Source of the DNA: CAZTJA01 sp964613745
GTDB taxonomy: Bacteria > Desulfobacterota > Desulfomonilia > Desulfomonilales > Desulfomonilaceae
Assembly: GCA_964613745.1 (NCBI GenBank)
Contig: CAZTJA010000015.1
Location: 1 to 43,074 of the forward strand
Length of the DNA: 43,074 nt
Direction: 5' to 3'
Positions 40,701 to 43,074 of this stretch are shown one piece after another. The position numbers and the translations under genes were made by a program. How positions within the stretch are numbered: position 1 is the first letter of the stretch; each line of letters begins with the position of its first letter. Below the pieces are notes generated by a model. The model worked only from the letters and a program-made list of their open reading frames with translations, was not told the DNA's origin and searched no databases.

Positions 40701-43074
40701 GCAGGCCGGACCAAACAAGCAGGCCTTTCGACCTGGATCGAGACGGAATGGTATTAGGCGAAGGCGGAGGAATGATCGTTATTGAAAGGGAGTCAATTGC
40801 TCGAAAAAGAGGAGCAAAGCCATACGCCTATATCACTGCTATGGGAGCAAGCAACAACAATCTTGGAATGGTGGAGTCATCCCGGACCACTCAGGAACTG
40901 GCTATAGAGTCGTCATTTAATGCGTGTTATTACGGACCCGAAAGCGTAGACATGATCGAATGTCATGCTACGAGCACTCGTCAAGGGGACTTAGAAGAAG
41001 TCCAGGCTCTCAAACGGTTTTACAGGCCCGGATCCCATACTGTTCTAACGTCTTTCAAGTCTCAGATAGGGCATACACTCGGTGCTTCCGGCATCAATAG
41101 TCTGATTCGCGGTGTTATGGCCATGAACGCTGGTGTACTTCCCGCCACGCTTAATTGCCAAACTCCCGATCCTGAAATGGGCCTGAAAGATTCAGGATTA
41201 AGTGTTTTATCAACTCCGGAGGCGTGGCAAACGAAAAATGGGGATCCGAGAAGGTTTCAAGTTAACGCCTTCGGCTTCGGAGGTTCAAATTATGTCGTTC
41301 AGGTGGAACAGGCGATGGAAATGGAAGACACGATACTTGTAAATACTTCACGAGATGTTCAAATCGATACATCACAGCCTGTTGCTGATGGGGAATTTCC
41401 ATCCGGCATTTCATTCTTCAAGACTGAAATCGGCAGTTCACCATATAGATTATCCGTAGTTTCCGAATCACTTGAGAAAGCAGCTTCCGTGATTTCAGAA
41501 CTTGAACCATTCACAAACGGAAGCATTCCACCTAAGAGAATCAAAACACTGTCGCGGCAGGGAATCTATTTCGGCAAAGCGGAACCCGCTCCTAATCTGG
41601 CGTTTGTATTTCCAGGTCAGGGATCGCATTACGCCGGAATGGGCCATGAACTCTATGAAACGTTTCCGGTAATTAGGGAATGGATGGATCGGGCCGCAGG
41701 AGTGGCCGATTTTGATCTCCTCCACCTTTTGTTTCACGACCGTGAAGAAGATCTACAGAAAACCCGGTGGCAGCAACCTGCATTGTTCACTATGGAATAT
41801 GCGATGGTGCAGTATTTGATCTCTCTTGGGATCAAGCCTACGGCCCTCGCCGGACATAGCCTGGGAGAACTTACCGCTTTGTGTCTCTCAGGAGTTTACT
41901 CCTTTGAAGACGGATTCAGAATCGTCAATATGAGAGCCATATGTATGGACAAGGCTTGCGGCATGCACATGGATCCGGGTGTAATGATGGCGGTAGATGC
42001 CCCTCTCGATATTATCCGAGATCTCATGAGCAGGCACGACGACGTTTATATAACAAACCTAAACTCACCTCATCAAATCGTCGTAGGCGGGAATACCGAA
42101 GAAGTAAGAAAGATGGGGGCTGAACTCAAGAAGATGGGGTATCGCAACACGCTTCTTCGAGTGAGTATGGCATTTCATTCACCGATCATGAGGTGCATTC
42201 ATGACGAGCTCCAAGCCTTCATAGATACCATTCAGTTCTATGCACCTAAAATTCCGGTAATTTCCAATACGACAAAGCAGCCTTTCCCCGATGACACCTC
42301 AGAAATCAAAAGAATAGTCATGGCGCACTTGGAGTCCCCGGTGCATTGGATGGACAACGTCAAGAGTCTCTGGAATGATTACAACGTTCGTCTGTTCGTG
42401 GAAATCGGGCCGAGAGAGATCCTCAGCAACCTCATAGCAGATACCATAGAAGAAGCGGAATGCATTCAAACGTGTTTGCCTTCGGCGGAAACAACAGTCT
42501 ATAACTCTGCCCTGGCACAACTCTACGCCAAAGGCTGTTTTGATGTTGGATCACGGGCCAAGTACATCTCGGTTCCGAGTTCATCAACAACCGACAAGGT
42601 TATCACCCCAATTTCTGCTACGCCTGTTTACAAGGGTGCAGTTGCACAGGAGAAAACCCAACTGGAATCGATCATCCAGCGAGAGATCAATGGGTTCGTT
42701 CTTGAAAGCTTTGGAAAATTTCTTAAACCGGTCATGTTGGCTGCAATCAAACAGGAGTATGATCCACATTTTAGTCACGAAAAGCTGGATTCGATACTCT
42801 CCGGCATGTTCCCTGCTTCCGACATTCAGTCCATCGAACCCTATCGAGTGGAACCGTCACCAATTACTCGGACCATTAAAGCGGTTATTTCGACCCCCAG
42901 TGTTGAACCCGTCATGCTCAAAAAGACGATGCATTCAGACGAAACGGAAGACGACGGAGACACAACCGAAACCGTGATAAAAATTATAATGGAGGCTACC
43001 GGGTACGATCGCGACGAGATAGAACCGGACATGGACCTTCGTGAAGACTTATCAATTCGGTCCAGCCGCTTGCC
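37784..43074 (+). CDS. PUFA-synthase-like megasynthase: NMO-NMO-KS-AT-ACP..., 5' part
   Basis: An open frame of at least 1763 codons, running off the right edge, starting at ATG 37784 (AGAGG ten bases before). Residues about 1-345 resemble a degenerate nitronate-monooxygenase barrel (GNEAGGLVSSETTFILY, IWGGIGTALGAAAF); about 352-590 a second, better-kept copy (YPFIQGAMSW, EGHEAGGHIG, LAGGICNRE, ADALQMGT), like the PfaD-type enoyl reductase. About 718-1175 is a ketosynthase: Cys920 (SAACATAL), ECHATSTRQGD, KSQIGHTLGASG. About 1273-1560 is an acyltransferase with Ser1359 in GHSLGE. An acyl-carrier-like domain starts near 1725, reading LREDLSIRSSRLP. It probably makes a long or unsaturated acyl chain for a lipid; the product is unknown. 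Confidence 0.9.
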   Translation, partial: MPNFLSNHLLAFCARQNDISSALIESAKNTGTRFLFDISGSDFDSIGPLLVQADASGPSVGLKVSPEQVSHPDFERFLGECGIENAWVEIDAEDIFENSETLLNKIKTLANGIKVVPITGRISLLDKILSDFPEITEIAIKGNEAGGLVSSETTFILYSALRNKLKSATASRDIYIWGGIGTALGAAAFLSAGSKGIIFESVHWLTDAMSINNNLQKRIASLRPDHTDILGFNLGIPFRLFNKGNSSAVRDIKNYAGLLCSSDINSHVQAAFLHRIADNLIHPLESSLGKDELIPLGVEAAFAQSFLDQYGAETDKAIKKFISDIDLILATAETKLKHFVNSKTAEQMGTTYPFIQGAMSWITDNVEFAAQIAASGALPTLALGLMPPDVLDEKLGAINDIMALKPYSVNVITLNENPYRNQQLDWIKKIKPRFAVIAAGEPSHAVELQKHGITAMYIAPNEELLRMALQLGIRYVICEGHEAGGHIGTYSTLTMAQIISELRRKDPKLLEHTTIILAGGICNRETAFIAAMLGADALQMGTVYLSSKEIVQSGALSQLYQDMIIDSEPGDTVITGEGTGLRVRSLNTSKIQAICTLEREFASGSESEDSFRRKIEGLSAGSLFTAAKGLDKPGGKLLGRQECIESGQFMSGSCAGYVESSRSLDEIHQELATGRLAENLPFTGPLFESEARPDNIEVSPVISEMRSRRKAESSFGRERIAITGMSIVNSLGNSPEEVWAASADMKSGIIAVPPHRWDHKIFYDPRPRASEKTYCKVGAFQNIEVSRKDIGMPPQDFRTMTDSTRITMWLAANAVESSGILDSDTPRRRIGVLISQNSGEAAATLQDVIIRGSLNKIVSAVKRVVQLSPEMEHAIEEEVRSGRIAIDDTTLLGRLNCSAGGFICNKYGFMGPSFSVSAACATALVALYSAVQMIDNGIIDAAVVGGAEEFLTPMHFLEFSALGALAGLSGGDRRPDQTSRPFDLDRDGMVLGEGGGMIVIERESIARKRGAKPYAYITAMGASNNNLGMVESSRTTQELAIESSFNACYYGPESVDMIECHATSTRQGDLEEVQALKRFYRPGSHTVLTSFKSQIGHTLGASGINSLIRGVMAMNAGVLPATLNCQTPDPEMGLKDSGLSVLSTPEAWQTKNGDPRRFQVNAFGFGGSNYVVQVEQAMEMEDTILVNTSRDVQIDTSQPVADGEFPSGISFFKTEIGSSPYRLSVVSESLEKAASVISELEPFTNGSIPPKRIKTLSRQGIYFGKAEPAPNLAFVFPGQGSHYAGMGHELYETFPVIREWMDRAAGVADFDLLHLLFHDREEDLQKTRWQQPALFTMEYAMVQYLISLGIKPTALAGHSLGELTALCLSGVYSFEDGFRIVNMRAICMDKACGMHMDPGVMMAVDAPLDIIRDLMSRHDDVYITNLNSPHQIVVGGNTEEVRKMGAELKKMGYRNTLLRVSMAFHSPIMRCIHDELQAFIDTIQFYAPKIPVISNTTKQPFPDDTSEIKRIVMAHLESPVHWMDNVKSLWNDYNVRLFVEIGPREILSNLIADTIEEAECIQTCLPSAETTVYNSALAQLYAKGCFDVGSRAKYISVPSSSTTDKVITPISATPVYKGAVAQEKTQLESIIQREINGFVLESFGKFLKPVMLAAIKQEYDPHFSHEKLDSILSGMFPASDIQSIEPYRVEPSPITRTIKAVISTPSVEPVMLKKTMHSDETEDDGDTTETVIKIIMEATGYDRDEIEPDMDLREDLSIRSSRL

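Noticed and set aside
1..43074. CRISPR array, insertion sequence or prophage
   Set aside because: No spaced direct repeats, transposase motifs or phage genes were seen by eye on either strand.

Overview
The window looks like a chromosomal stretch of a strictly anaerobic bacterium of the former Deltaproteobacteria (Desulfobacterota; a sulfate-reducing, dehalogenating or syntrophic lineage such as Desulfomonile or Syntrophobacter relatives is my guess). The clues are a four-subunit 2-oxoacid:ferredoxin oxidoreductase (porCDAB), DUF3786, DUF362 and LUD-domain proteins, an IHF-type DNA-bending protein, lipid megasynthase genes of the PUFA-synthase kind, and many small exported proteins. Genes sit on both strands in short operons. 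I saw no rRNA, tRNA, CRISPR array, insertion sequence or phage gene, so this reads as ordinary core chromosome with lineage-specific genes mixed in.

Layout. 1-4.1 kb: the end of a gamma-glutamylcyclotransferase-like gene, a DUF3786 protein, a tryptophan-rich exported peptide, a 56-aa helix-turn-helix protein and alaS. 4.1-5.4 kb: a 448-bp non-coding stretch with hairpins, then an orphan DNA methyltransferase. 5.4-8.9 kb: a consensus promoter and structured leader, then porCDAB. 9-11.1 kb: a universal stress protein and a MATE exporter. 11.3-16.1 kb: ligA, acylphosphatase, then three translationally coupled genes (ChaN-like, HEAT-like repeat, membrane-anchored pilin-like). 16.2-21 kb: a Cys-rich exported protein behind a perfect sigma-70 promoter, an L,D-transpeptidase, mutL (endonuclease type), and two small exported Gly/Pro/Cys-rich proteins with the same ribosome-binding leader. 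21.2-23.4 kb: a MoxR ATPase plus VWA protein pair. 23.5-27.4 kb: a class-A PBP whose transpeptidase motifs are lost, a LUD protein and a GHMP sugar kinase, closely packed. 27.5-31.6 kb: small exported proteins, a SUMF1-TPR-PDZ protein, a polyserine repeat protein, a lipoprotein and a zinc-ribbon protein. 31.7-36.3 kb: ihfA, a PatB/MalY aminotransferase, an exported acetolactate decarboxylase, a DUF362 protein and a receiver-domain protein. 36.4-43.1 kb: a thioester-reductase-like SDR divergent from a giant synthase with tandem nitronate-monooxygenase-like domains, ketosynthase, acyltransferase and the start of an acyl carrier domain. It runs off the right edge.

How it fits together. Central metabolism is represented by porCDAB (ferredoxin-linked oxidation of a 2-oxoacid). 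Cell-envelope work is the strongest theme: an L,D-transpeptidase, a glycosyltransferase with a dead transpeptidase domain, a heptose-kinase-like GHMP enzyme, lipoproteins, and at least six small exported proteins of unknown role. Genome maintenance is covered by ligA, mutL, ihfA and an orphan methyltransferase. The most promising system is the right-hand locus, where a PUFA-synthase-like enzyme carries its own enoyl-reductase-type domains at the N-terminus and faces a reductase of the kind that releases or reduces acyl thioesters. The coding region of this synthase is open to the right edge and I translated it by eye.
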